Of a DNA stretch of 64,000 nucleotides, positions 27,833 through 35,654 are shown piece after piece. The stretch is from JBHOQS01 sp042408875. Its GTDB lineage: Bacteria > Chloroflexota > UBA11872 > JBHOQS01. Location: assembly GCA_042408875.1 (NCBI GenBank), contig JBHOQS010000023.1, positions 382,569 to 446,568 on the forward strand. The letters are read 5' to 3'. The position numbers were made by a program, and so were the translations under genes. Below the pieces are notes generated by a model that saw only the letters and a program-made list of their open reading frames with translations, did no database searches and was not told the origin of the DNA. How positions within the stretch are numbered: position 1 is the stretch's first letter; each line of letters starts with the position of its first letter.

Positions 27833-30331
27833 TCAGCCGTGCGGCTCCGGACCAGGTGAGACTCGCGGTTCCGTCAGGCCCCACACGAGCAGCCCGGCTG
27901 CCACGAGACAGGCAAGCAGCGTAACGATCGCTCCGGCCACCCATGAGACAGGCCTGTAGACGAGCTCGATCTCGTGCGCCCCGGCCGGCACCGCCACTGC
28001 GCGGAACATCAGATTGGCCGGCAGAATGGGTGTCTCGTGTCCGTCCACATAAGCTCGCCAGCCGGGGTACCAGGAATCATTCAGGACCACGATGCCATCT
28101 GCCGGGAGCTCTGCGCGGAGCACCACCCGGCGTGGGCTGTCTATGATGAGGCGCACCTGCCCTCCGGCAGGCAAACCGCCAGGCGCGCCTGCCTGGCGGT
28201 TTGCCTCCACGATAGCGCTGCCGCGGGGTGGCTGCCCTGTGCTGAGCAGGCGCGCTGCCTCGTCCAACGAGGTGGCTGGGATGACGCGCTGCGCCACGTA
28301 GGCCCGCGGCCATGCTTCTGGCCTGGGCACGAGCACGGCGCCGCGCCCGCGATAGATGGCCGCGGGGCTCGAGGCTTCCGGTGCCTCCGGCAGGACAGCG
28401 ATGAGCGTCACACCCGCCAGATCGAGCAGGCGCGCTTCATCCCTCCGGACGAGCTCGAGGAAGCGCTCGGTCCGCTCAGGCGTGAGGGTCGAATAGCCGC
28501 GCAGATCGGGCACGCCAAAGGGCAGGAGCTGGTTCGGGTCCGTCTCCCAGCTCGGCCAGCGCGTGTACATCCTGCCGCCAGCCTGTGCCAGATACTGCTG
28601 TGCGATCCGACCTACTTCCTCCAGCCGCTCCATCTTCCACACCGAGATGCTGGGATGAAACCCCGCCGCGAACCACAACAGATCGGCCGCCACGAGCCCA
28701 GGCCAGGCCCAGCGCAGACCGGCGTGCGACGGATGGCGTGCCCAGAGCCACAGTAGCGCGGCCGTAGCGAGCAGGAGCACGAGCTGGCGCGCTGTCCACG
28801 GGTTCTGGATGTCGAGTGCCTGCACTAGGCCGCGGGCAACCACAGCGGCCTCCGGCGGCACCCGATCGTGCCGTAGCGCCAGATACGCGCGCGTCACGGC
28901 GTCGAGGGCAGGCGGGCTTGCCAGCAGCGCCTGGCGCAGCCCGGTGATCGCCAGGGCCAGCACCAGCGCGCTGACGACGATGCCAGCACCCAGCCGCTGT
29001 GCGACAGGCTCGCGGGACCCTGCAGGTCTGCGGGCTAGCTCATGCAGAGTGAGGGCAGCTAGCCAGGCAGCGGCGAAGGTGAAGAGCAAAGCGAACCGGG
29101 CCGGGACGCGCAGCACGTTGAAGCCGGGCAGGGGCCAGAGCAGGGCGTAGAGCGGCAGCGGCAGGTAGCTGCCCAGCGCCAGTAGCACGCTGAGGAGCAT
29201 AACTCCAGCGAGAAACCAGGCCAGCCGCGTCCGCACGATGAAGGGCCCGGCCAGGGCCAGCGCCAGCGGTGCGATACCCACGTAGAGGATCGCCTCCCAC
29301 TGCGGCCAGAGCGTCCACCATGTACCCTCAAGCGTACGGAAGAAGTACGGCAAGGCCAGGGTGGCCAGGTTCGGCAACGGCAGTGCGTAGCTCGTGGCGA
29401 AGGCGAGGCTCACCCCATGGCCCCGTTCGGTCTGCGCCGAGAGCTCTGCGACCGGAAGCGTCTGCACCGCCGACAGAGCCGCGCCCAGCGTGAAGATACC
29501 CGCAAAGATAGCTGCGGCCCGCAGCGCCCGCTTCGCTAGGAGGTCGCTTGCCCAGGGCGCCTCCTCCGGCGGGTTGGCAGCGCGGTAGGCGAGGTACATC
29601 AGCAGCAGGAAAATCGTGAGCGCGACCGGCTGCACATGGAGGGCGAGCATCTGCAAACCGAGGCAGGTCCCGCCTGCGGCGATCCAGAACAGTGCCCGAC
29701 GCGCCCGCGGCGCACGCAGTGCCAGCTCAACGCAGGCGAGCACCGCAGGCAGCAGCGCGGCGCCGTTCGCTAGGTTAATGTGGTGCGTCTGCGCGATGCC
29801 AAAGCTCCCGAAGGCAAAGGTGAGCGCGGCCACCAGTGCGGCCCACGGTGGCAGGCCCCAGAGGCGTCCGAAGGCGTACATGCTGAGGCCTGCCAGCGCG
29901 CTGCGGAGCAGTATGATGGCGATGAACGCTAGCGGGAAGGGGAAGAGCAGGAGCAGGAGCGCGTTGGTAGGAAAGAAGACGCCAGACTCGCCGTCGGCAA
30001 GCAGTGGAAAGCCACCGAGCAGATGCGGCGTCCAGAGCACTGCATCGTCGCCGCGGAAGAGCCGCGCGGCAGTCTTCATCACCGGGTAGTAAAACAGGTA
30101 GGTGTCATACTCGTGGTAGACCAGGCCCCACAGGAGGGCCGGGGCGTGAAACGCCCCTGCCGCGGCTACTAACGCGCCGAGGGCCAGGATATCCGCTGGC
30201 CACGTCCAGCTGGCGTGAGCGCGCGGATGCACCTGCGCGCGAGTCCCTGCCGCGTGCTTCAGAGAGGCAGCGAGAGGTAATAGCGGCGGCATATGCACTG
30301 AAGCGTGTGCCGATCCACCGGCTCCCTGCAT
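27833..30331 (-). CDS. YfhO-family polytopic membrane protein
   Basis: An 832-residue protein with about a dozen hydrophobic helices in the first two thirds, an acidic YHEYDTYLFYYP segment after the first helix, and a soluble region (about 560-790) ending in a last membrane helix. This layout, and the late beta-rich part ending in ELVYRPVSW, matches the YfhO family, proposed GT-C-fold enzymes that glycosylate lipoteichoic acid or other envelope polymers. It begins 19 bases after the Gfo/Idh/MocA gene that precedes it. The start is uncertain (ATG 30331 or an in-frame ATG at 30292). Confidence 0.75.
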   Translation of the reverse strand: MQGAGGSAHASVHMPPLLPLAASLKHAAGTRAQVHPRAHASWTWPADILALGALVAAAGAFHAPALLWGLVYHEYDTYLFYYPVMKTAARLFRGDDAVLWTPHLLGGFPLLADGESGVFFPTNALLLLLFPFPLAFIAIILLRSALAGLSMYAFGRLWGLPPWAALVAALTFAFGSFGIAQTHHINLANGAALLPAVLACVELALRAPRARRALFWIAAGGTCLGLQMLALHVQPVALTIFLLLMYLAYRAANPPEEAPWASDLLAKRALRAAAIFAGIFTLGAALSAVQTLPVAELSAQTERGHGVSLAFATSYALPLPNLATLALPYFFRTLEGTWWTLWPQWEAILYVGIAPLALALAGPFIVRTRLAWFLAGVMLLSVLLALGSYLPLPLYALLWPLPGFNVLRVPARFALLFTFAAAWLAALTLHELARRPAGSREPVAQRLGAGIVVSALVLALAITGLRQALLASPPALDAVTRAYLALRHDRVPPEAAVVARGLVQALDIQNPWTARQLVLLLATAALLWLWARHPSHAGLRWAWPGLVAADLLWFAAGFHPSISVWKMERLEEVGRIAQQYLAQAGGRMYTRWPSWETDPNQLLPFGVPDLRGYSTLTPERTERFLELVRRDEARLLDLAGVTLIAVLPEAPEASSPAAIYRGRGAVLVPRPEAWPRAYVAQRVIPATSLDEAARLLSTGQPPRGSAIVEANRQAGAPGGLPAGGQVRLIIDSPRRVVLRAELPADGIVVLNDSWYPGWRAYVDGHETPILPANLMFRAVAVPAGAHEIELVYRPVSWVAGAIVTLLACLVAAGLLVWGLTEPRVSPGPEPHG
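28169..28206. repeat. 16-bp inverted repeat inside the YfhO coding region
   Basis: AGGCAAACCGCCAGGC (28169-28184) and its exact complement (28191-28206) surround the six bases GCGCCT. It encodes the Gly/Ala/Pro-rich stretch RQAGAPGGLPAGGQ, which looks like a flexible loop, so the hairpin may be an in-frame palindromic insertion. Confidence 0.85.
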
Positions 30332-30349
30332 CTGGACCTGCGGCAGCCG

Positions 30350-31618
30350 TTAGAGCGGCCGGTCGTACAGCGTCACATCCTCTCCGGCCACCGGGTCGTG
30401 CAGCACGATGCCGCGGTCACCGAACGAGGCGGTGATGACCGGCGGGCGGCCGGCGCTGAAGTGCTGGTGGTTCCGCTCCACCACCGCGCGCGCCGCGTGC
30501 ACCACGGCCGTGGGCAGCCGCTGCGATGGCGCATCAGGATATGTCCCGGCCATCTCGGCCGCGCTGACACCCAGCAGCTTCCGGCGAAAGACCTTCTCCA
30601 GACATACTATCAGACTGTCCTTGCCGTAGCCCATCGAGACCAGCGAGCCATCGGGCCGGCGGATCTTCCGGAAGAAGTGCGTGTTCGATGTGCGTGAGCC
30701 CTTGTTCTCAATCCAGTACCGCAGGCCACGGTATTGCGAGTCAGATTCGATTTTGCCGTACGCCCCCACCACCTGGCTTTCCTGGTTCACCGGGCCTTCG
30801 AAATCCTTTGGTGTTATCCAGTTGTTTTCATAGATAATAGTCATGCCATTCGTATGCGTGACCATCACTTGGATAGCATCGTAGGCGTTCTTGCCGAACT
30901 CGCGTAGCAGCCGCTGCTTCTGGCCTACTGCGTAGAGCGACAGCGGCTTGAGCTGTAAGTAGTGCATGAAGAGATCGACCCAGTGAATGCCGACGTAGCT
31001 GAAGGGGTCCGACTGCTCGGCCCACTTAAACGTCGTGGTCGAGACCTCCAGCGGCTCCTCCAGCACGCCGCGGGCGTAGATCGGAGAGCCCAGCTCTCGG
31101 GCGAGCTCGGTGAATATCTTCAGGTGGTCGGGATCATAGCGCTTGTGCATGTCCACCCCGACCACGAGGTCCCGCTGCTGCGCCAACTCAATGATGCGGT
31201 CGGCCTCAGCGATATCGAGACACATAGGTTTCTCGGTCACGACGTGCACGCCGCGCTCCAGCGCTGCCAGGATCGGCGCAGTGTGCAGGTGATCGGGCGT
31301 CGCCACGACCAGCACATCGAGCTCGTAGTCGCGCAGGATATCGTTCCAGGGCGTCTCACCGGCATAGCCTCGCGGTCGCTTGCCGGTGGCCTGCTCGGTT
31401 TCGACCTCCGCGCGACGCGCGGATGCCTCCGAGCGCGTGCCCACCGCCAGCAGCTCAAAGCGCGCGTCCGCGTAGTGGCGGGCATAATCGTCCAGCCCGA
31501 CGCGGTCAAGGTACGGCGCGATGCCGTTGCGCATCAGGTCCCACAGCGTGCCGATCACCACATCGGCGCCAAACATGCCGTAGCCGACGAGCGCCGCGCG
31601 AATCGTCTTCTCTGCCAT
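30350..31618 (-). CDS. Gfo/Idh/MocA-family NAD(P)-dependent dehydrogenase
   Basis: A 422-residue oxidoreductase with the Rossmann motif GYGMFGAD near residue 12, VVATPDHLH, the family catalytic EKPMCLD, and the sugar-binding domain with DMHKRYDP and GIHWVDLFMHYL. It probably oxidises or reduces a sugar, inositol or sugar acid. ATG 31618 has a purine-rich GAGGGGG upstream; the frame is open 15 codons further. It stands in a minus-strand group with a NagA-like deacetylase and a second Gfo/Idh/MocA gene, which supports a sugar pathway role. Confidence 0.88.
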   Translation of the reverse strand: MAEKTIRAALVGYGMFGADVVIGTLWDLMRNGIAPYLDRVGLDDYARHYADARFELLAVGTRSEASARRAEVETEQATGKRPRGYAGETPWNDILRDYELDVLVVATPDHLHTAPILAALERGVHVVTEKPMCLDIAEADRIIELAQQRDLVVGVDMHKRYDPDHLKIFTELARELGSPIYARGVLEEPLEVSTTTFKWAEQSDPFSYVGIHWVDLFMHYLQLKPLSLYAVGQKQRLLREFGKNAYDAIQVMVTHTNGMTIIYENNWITPKDFEGPVNQESQVVGAYGKIESDSQYRGLRYWIENKGSRTSNTHFFRKIRRPDGSLVSMGYGKDSLIVCLEKVFRRKLLGVSAAEMAGTYPDAPSQRLPTAVVHAARAVVERNHQHFSAGRPPVITASFGDRGIVLHDPVAGEDVTLYDRPL

Positions 31619-31683
31619 TACTTCTGCTGCCCCCTCGCTTCTGGACGAGTCTTCTCCAGGCACTTCTCAACGAACCATTCGGC

Positions 31684-31716
31684 AACTGTTCAAGAACCTC
31701 AGGAACAGTTCGGTAA
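31684..31716. promoter_or_regulatory. Inverted repeat between nagA-like and dehydrogenase genes
   Basis: AACTGTTC (31684-31691) and GAACAGTT (31703-31710) form an 8-bp inverted repeat with an 11-base loop. The words TTCGGCAACT and TTCGGTAACT flank it as direct repeats. It could be an operator or an intercistronic hairpin. Confidence 0.5.
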
Positions 31717-31744
31717 CTCTTCTCGGTATCTGGCCAGATTGAAC

Positions 31745-32935
31745 CTATCCTTGCTCACCTGCGTTCGATGCCCGGTAGACCACCTGGCCTGCCGCCACCG
31801 TCGCCTGTACCCTGACCTCCTGCCGCTCGGCGTCCCACTCGAACACCGTGATGTCCGCCGAGCGGCCGGGCGCCAGCGCGCCCCAGCGGCCAGCCAGGCC
31901 CAGGAGCCGCGCCGGGTTTACTGTTACCGTCTGGACAGCCTGAGCGAGCGTGATCCCGGCGAACTGTACCAGCTTGCCGATGCCCTCGTAGAGCTCCAGG
32001 GCCGAACCGGCCAGATACGGCGTGCCGGTGAGCTGGACGCGCCGCTGCGGCGTGAGCTCTACATCCAGGCCCATGAAGCTGTACCGGCCGGGCGGCAGGC
32101 CAGCCACCCACACAGCGTCGCTCACCAGGATACTCTTATCGAGGCCCTTGGCGCGTACCATGCACCTCACCACCGACGGTGGCAGGTGGTGTCCATCGAC
32201 AATGAAGCTGGCCCACAGCGCATCGTTAGCGAGCTGCTCCCAGATGTAATTGGGATGCCGCGGTAGCATCGCGTGGGCGCCGTTGCCAAGGTGCGTGCAG
32301 GTGCGCGCTCCAGCGGCGACTGCCGCGTCGATGTCTTCCTTCGCGCCAGCGTGATGGCCCAATGCCACGATCACGCCGCTCTGGGCGAGCCGCTCGATGA
32401 AGGGGATCGCTCCAGGCAGCTCCGGCGCGAGCGTGACCATGCCGATCCGTCCACCTGCCGCCTCTTGAAGGCGCTGGAACTCATCCCAGTCTGGCGGGCG
32501 CACATGCTCGCGCGGGTGCGCGCCGCGCGGTCCATCCTCTGGCGAGATATACGGCCCTTCCAGATGGATCATCGCTACCGCGTGGCGCACCTGAGGATCG
32601 GCTTCGCACGCCTCAGCTACTGCACGCAAAGAGCGCACGAGCTGCTCGAACGGACCAGTGGTGATCGTGGGGCAGAAGAGCCCGACCCCCGCCCCCCACA
32701 GCGCGCGGGCCACTGCAGCGACATCCTCTGCGGTTGTCGCAGGCCCGTTCAGGTCGTGCCCTTTGAACCCGTTCACCTGGATGTCAATGAGCGCCGGCGC
32801 TAGCCAGACATCAGGCCCGCCGAGCTCGGCAGGCCCTTCCCCGGCCAGTTCGATCGCCGTGATCTCGCTGCCGGTCACGACGATGTCGGTGAGCGCGCCG
32901 TTCTGGTACTGTCTGCCGCGAATGCGCATCCTCAT
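31745..32935 (-). CDS. N-acetylglucosamine-6-phosphate deacetylase-like amidohydrolase
   Basis: A 396-residue member of the NagA branch of the amidohydrolase superfamily: LIDIQVNGFKG near residue 50, the metal-binding Glu in HLEGPYISPEDGPRGAHP, GHHAGA, THLGNGAHAM (usually THLFNAM), VDGHHLP and the catalytic Asp in LVSDAVWVAGL. These match NagA well except for THLGNGAHAM. It would deacetylate an N-acetyl-amino-sugar phosphate in the cytoplasm; the true substrate may differ because no NagB is nearby. The ATG has the ribosome binding site GAGGGGGTGGG on its strand, just after a 25-bp tandem duplication. Confidence 0.85.
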   Translation of the reverse strand: MRMRIRGRQYQNGALTDIVVTGSEITAIELAGEGPAELGGPDVWLAPALIDIQVNGFKGHDLNGPATTAEDVAAVARALWGAGVGLFCPTITTGPFEQLVRSLRAVAEACEADPQVRHAVAMIHLEGPYISPEDGPRGAHPREHVRPPDWDEFQRLQEAAGGRIGMVTLAPELPGAIPFIERLAQSGVIVALGHHAGAKEDIDAAVAAGARTCTHLGNGAHAMLPRHPNYIWEQLANDALWASFIVDGHHLPPSVVRCMVRAKGLDKSILVSDAVWVAGLPPGRYSFMGLDVELTPQRRVQLTGTPYLAGSALELYEGIGKLVQFAGITLAQAVQTVTVNPARLLGLAGRWGALAPGRSADITVFEWDAERQEVRVQATVAAGQVVYRASNAGEQG

Positions 32936-32948
32936 GAACCCACCCCCT

Positions 32949-32998
32949 CTCGTAAAAAGGGGTTGTTGTTGAACTCGTAAAAAGGGGTTGTTGCTGAA
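32949..32998. repeat. 25-bp tandem duplication in the nagA-like leader
   Basis: Units at 32949-32973 and 32974-32998 begin CTCGTAAAAAGGGG and differ at one base (24/25 identical). The array lies in the 81-base gap between the second Gfo/Idh/MocA gene and the NagA-like start, immediately before the ribosome binding site. Confidence 0.95.
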
Positions 32999-33016
32999 GG
33001 AGCACGAACCTACCCA

Positions 33017-34204
33017 CTACCGCAGCCGGACCGTCCGCTCTTCCTCCGCGGAGACGTAGGCGGCGTAGATCGCCTCGACCGTGGCCCGGCCTAACGCGCC
33101 GTCTGAGACAGGCGCGCGGCCGGCGGCAATGCTGGCGACGAAGTCCTGCATCTCCTGGCGGTAGCCGCCGACCAGCTCCTCCTCAATAGGCGGGAAGCTC
33201 CAGCCAGCGTTCGAATGCAGCTTCTCTTGGAACGGCTCACCGGGGAACACCTCCGTCGACGGCGCGTAGACTTGCAGCATGGTTGAGTGCGTGAAGTTAA
33301 TATTGATACGTGCCTTCGAGGTCAGGAGGTGCAACGAGTCCTCGACGCCGCCGAGCGCGACATCCGAGGCCAGGCACACTGCACGCGTGCCATCGGTGAA
33401 GGTCAGGATAGTGGCCGACCAGTTCTCTACATCTTCCCAATCGCTCACCAGGTACTTGGGCTCTTCACGCTGGAATGCCGGGATGCGATAGAGCCTCCCG
33501 ACCTGGGCGGTGACAGCCGCGACCTCGATAGGTCGCCCCTCGCGTTGCACGCCTTCGAAACGCTTGAGGTGCAGTGCCGTGCCAATGGGATGTGAACCGA
33601 GTCGCAGCAACGCACCACCGCCTGCCTCAGCCCAGCGCTTGGCATAGTGTGCATGCGAGCCGCTGTGGCATTCGGCACAGCGGATCTCCAGGATGGTGCC
33701 GCCTGACTCCACGAGCAGCCGCTTCGCCTTCTGCACTGCCGGCGCATACACCAAGTTCTCGGCGTAACACACCTGCACGCCCGCCCGCGCCGCGGCGGCA
33801 AGAATGGCATCGGCACTGCGCAGCGCCTCCTCGAGCATCACGCGCTTCGGCGTCTCCCCCACGGGGTCTGCTGCGCCAGGCCCGCCGAAATAGCCGGTGA
33901 GCGGCTTCTCTACGATCACATGTTTGCCAGCTTCCGCTGCAGCAATCGCAAAGGGCGCGTGCAGGTTATTCGGCACGCACAGATCGATCACATCGATGTC
34001 GGGGCGCTCGAGCAGCCGCCGCACGTCATCGTAGGCATCTGGAATGCCATGGCGAGCGGCGAACTCCTGGGCGCGCTCGAGGCGGCGCGCTGCCACCGCC
34101 ACCACCTCTGCCGGCGGTGCCACGCAGGCGCGCAGGCTGCGCACATGCGTTCCGGCAATGAAGCCCGCGCCGGCCAGGCCAACGCGTAGTCGCTCCCGTG
34201 CCAT
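33017..34204 (-). CDS. Gfo/Idh/MocA-family NAD(P)-dependent dehydrogenase
   Basis: A 395-residue paralogue of the other dehydrogenase: GAGFIAGTH near residue 12, LCVPNNLHA, the catalytic EKPLTGYFGG, and later YAENLVYAP and LLRLGSHPIGT for the substrate domain. A Gly/Pro-rich insertion follows the EKP motif (PGAADPVGETPKRV), which is not in the first paralogue. Likely oxidises a sugar acid or inositol. First gene of a minus-strand group (this gene, NagA-like, second dehydrogenase, YfhO-like); the gaps of 81 and 126 bases with repeats mean internal promoters are possible. Confidence 0.88.
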   Translation of the reverse strand: MARERLRVGLAGAGFIAGTHVRSLRACVAPPAEVVAVAARRLERAQEFAARHGIPDAYDDVRRLLERPDIDVIDLCVPNNLHAPFAIAAAEAGKHVIVEKPLTGYFGGPGAADPVGETPKRVMLEEALRSADAILAAAARAGVQVCYAENLVYAPAVQKAKRLLVESGGTILEIRCAECHSGSHAHYAKRWAEAGGGALLRLGSHPIGTALHLKRFEGVQREGRPIEVAAVTAQVGRLYRIPAFQREEPKYLVSDWEDVENWSATILTFTDGTRAVCLASDVALGGVEDSLHLLTSKARININFTHSTMLQVYAPSTEVFPGEPFQEKLHSNAGWSFPPIEEELVGGYRQEMQDFVASIAAGRAPVSDGALGRATVEAIYAAYVSAEEERTVRLR

Positions 34205-34368
34205 CTCCCGGACTCCTCTAGCTGTGGCCTCTGTTGTATACCTTTACGCCGGCCGCTGCAAGCCGATATACTGCGCGGGGTCGCTTTACTCTATTCAACC
34301 GCGGCACTGTGCGTCTGTCTATGCGGAGCAGGTCACCGTTGAGCCTTGTCTGAGGCAAGTACAGAAGT

Positions 34369-35328
34369 ATGAGATGCGTCGTCACCGGCGCGGCCGGCTT
34401 TGTGGGGTCACATCTCTGCGAGCGCCTCGTGCGCGATGGGCACGAGGTAGTCGGGATCGACTGCTTTGTGCCCTATTATCCGCGTGAAGTCAAGGAGGCC
34501 AACCTGGCGTGGCTGCGCCGGCAGCCGAACTTTCGCTTCGAGGAGCTTGACCTGCGCACCGCCGATCTGGCCGGCCTGGTGCGCGATGCCGACGTCGTGT
34601 TCCATGAGGCGGCCATGGCCGGGCTGCTCAAGAGCTGGAGCGACTTCGACCTGTACCTGACCTGCAACGTGCAGGCCACGCAGCGGCTGGTCGAGGCCAT
34701 GCGCCTGCACTCCAGGGCACGGCTTGTCTACGCCTCTACCTCGTCGATCTATGGCCGCGATGCGCGCGGGCCTGAAGAGAGCCTGCCGCGGCCAGTCTCG
34801 CCCTATGGTGTCACGAAGCTGGCCGCCGAGCACCTCTGCCAGGCGTACCATGAGAATTTCGGCCTGGATGTGGTGGTGCTGCGCTACTTCTCGATCTATG
34901 GTCCGCGGCAGCGTCCGGACATGGCCTACTCCATGTTCATCGACGCGTTGCTGCACGACCAACCGATCCCTATCACCGGTAGCCTGGAGCAGACGCGCGG
35001 CAACACCTATGTGCTAGATGTCGTCGAGGCCACGCTGTTAGCTTGGCAGAAGGCCCGGCCGGGCGACGTGTACAATATCGGCGGCGGCCAAGCGGTCTCG
35101 CTTCGGCGTGTGCTGGAGCTGCTTGAGGAGATCACAGGAAAGCGGCCGCTGCTCGAGCTGCGGCCTCCACGCCCCGGCGACCAGCTGCACACGTTGGCCG
35201 ACACTCGCCGCGCCCGGGAGCAGCTTGGCTGGGTGCCCCGGACGCCGATTGAAGAGGGGCTGCGGGCGCAAGTCGCGTGGCAGCAGGCGAGAAGCAACGG
35301 CTGGCAACGGATCGCAGGAACGGATTGA
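34369..35328 (+). CDS. NAD-dependent nucleotide-sugar epimerase/dehydratase
   Basis: A 319-residue extended short-chain dehydrogenase: Rossmann motif TGAAGFVGSH at residues 6-15, HEAAMAG, the catalytic STSSIYG and YGVTK (Tyr and Lys of YxxxK), and RYFSIYGPRQRPDMA. The pattern is that of UDP-glucose or UDP-glucuronate 4-epimerases and related enzymes; the exact nucleotide sugar is not evident. It would act in cell-envelope polysaccharide synthesis or sugar interconversion. The start ATG lacks a good ribosome binding site. Divergent from the dehydrogenase group. Confidence 0.88.
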   Translation: MRCVVTGAAGFVGSHLCERLVRDGHEVVGIDCFVPYYPREVKEANLAWLRRQPNFRFEELDLRTADLAGLVRDADVVFHEAAMAGLLKSWSDFDLYLTCNVQATQRLVEAMRLHSRARLVYASTSSIYGRDARGPEESLPRPVSPYGVTKLAAEHLCQAYHENFGLDVVVLRYFSIYGPRQRPDMAYSMFIDALLHDQPIPITGSLEQTRGNTYVLDVVEATLLAWQKARPGDVYNIGGGQAVSLRRVLELLEEITGKRPLLELRPPRPGDQLHTLADTRRAREQLGWVPRTPIEEGLRAQVAWQQARSNGWQRIAGTD

Positions 35329-35410
35329 ACGGATTAGCCTGCTACGCATCGGGCCCGCGCCTCGTACTGGTGGCCTCCATGATTGCGGGAACGGATTGAA
35401 CAGATTAGCC
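35317..35410. repeat. 23-bp direct repeat at the epimerase stop
   Basis: GGAACGGATTGAAC followed by GGATTAGCC (35317-35339) recurs at 35388-35410 with one difference. The first copy covers the last codons and the stop of the epimerase; the second lies 71 bases downstream in non-coding DNA. Confidence 0.9.
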
Positions 35411-35571
35411 CGCAACTACTGGATGCGCCTGTTGCGAGCATCTGCTCGCAACACGTGAGAGGCCATCAGCAGATTGGTGGGAACGACTAGAGCCAATAAC
35501 TCGCTACCTCGCAGGTGCGAAGCCGGCTTCACACCGGCTTTCGTGATGCACGTGTGCAACGCGTATGGATG

Positions 35572-35652
35572 GACACGCGCGACACGCGCAAAGGAGGTGT
35601 ATGGGCTGGCATCGCATCGCCCCGAACGAAGAAACACGCGCAAAGGAGGTGT
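35572..35652 (+). promoter_or_regulatory. Duplicated Shine-Dalgarno leader giving two start sites
   Basis: ACACGCGCAAAGGAGGTGT occurs identically at 35582-35600 and 35634-35652. Each copy holds a full AAAGGAGGT and each is followed by an ATG, at 35601 (no gap) and 35655 (after TC). Both ATGs are in frame with the binding-protein gene. The 9-mer GACACGCGC is also tandemly repeated at 35572-35589. A weak hairpin (AAGCCGG/CCGGCTT, 35519-35539) lies just upstream. Confidence 0.85.
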
Positions 35653-35654
35653 TC

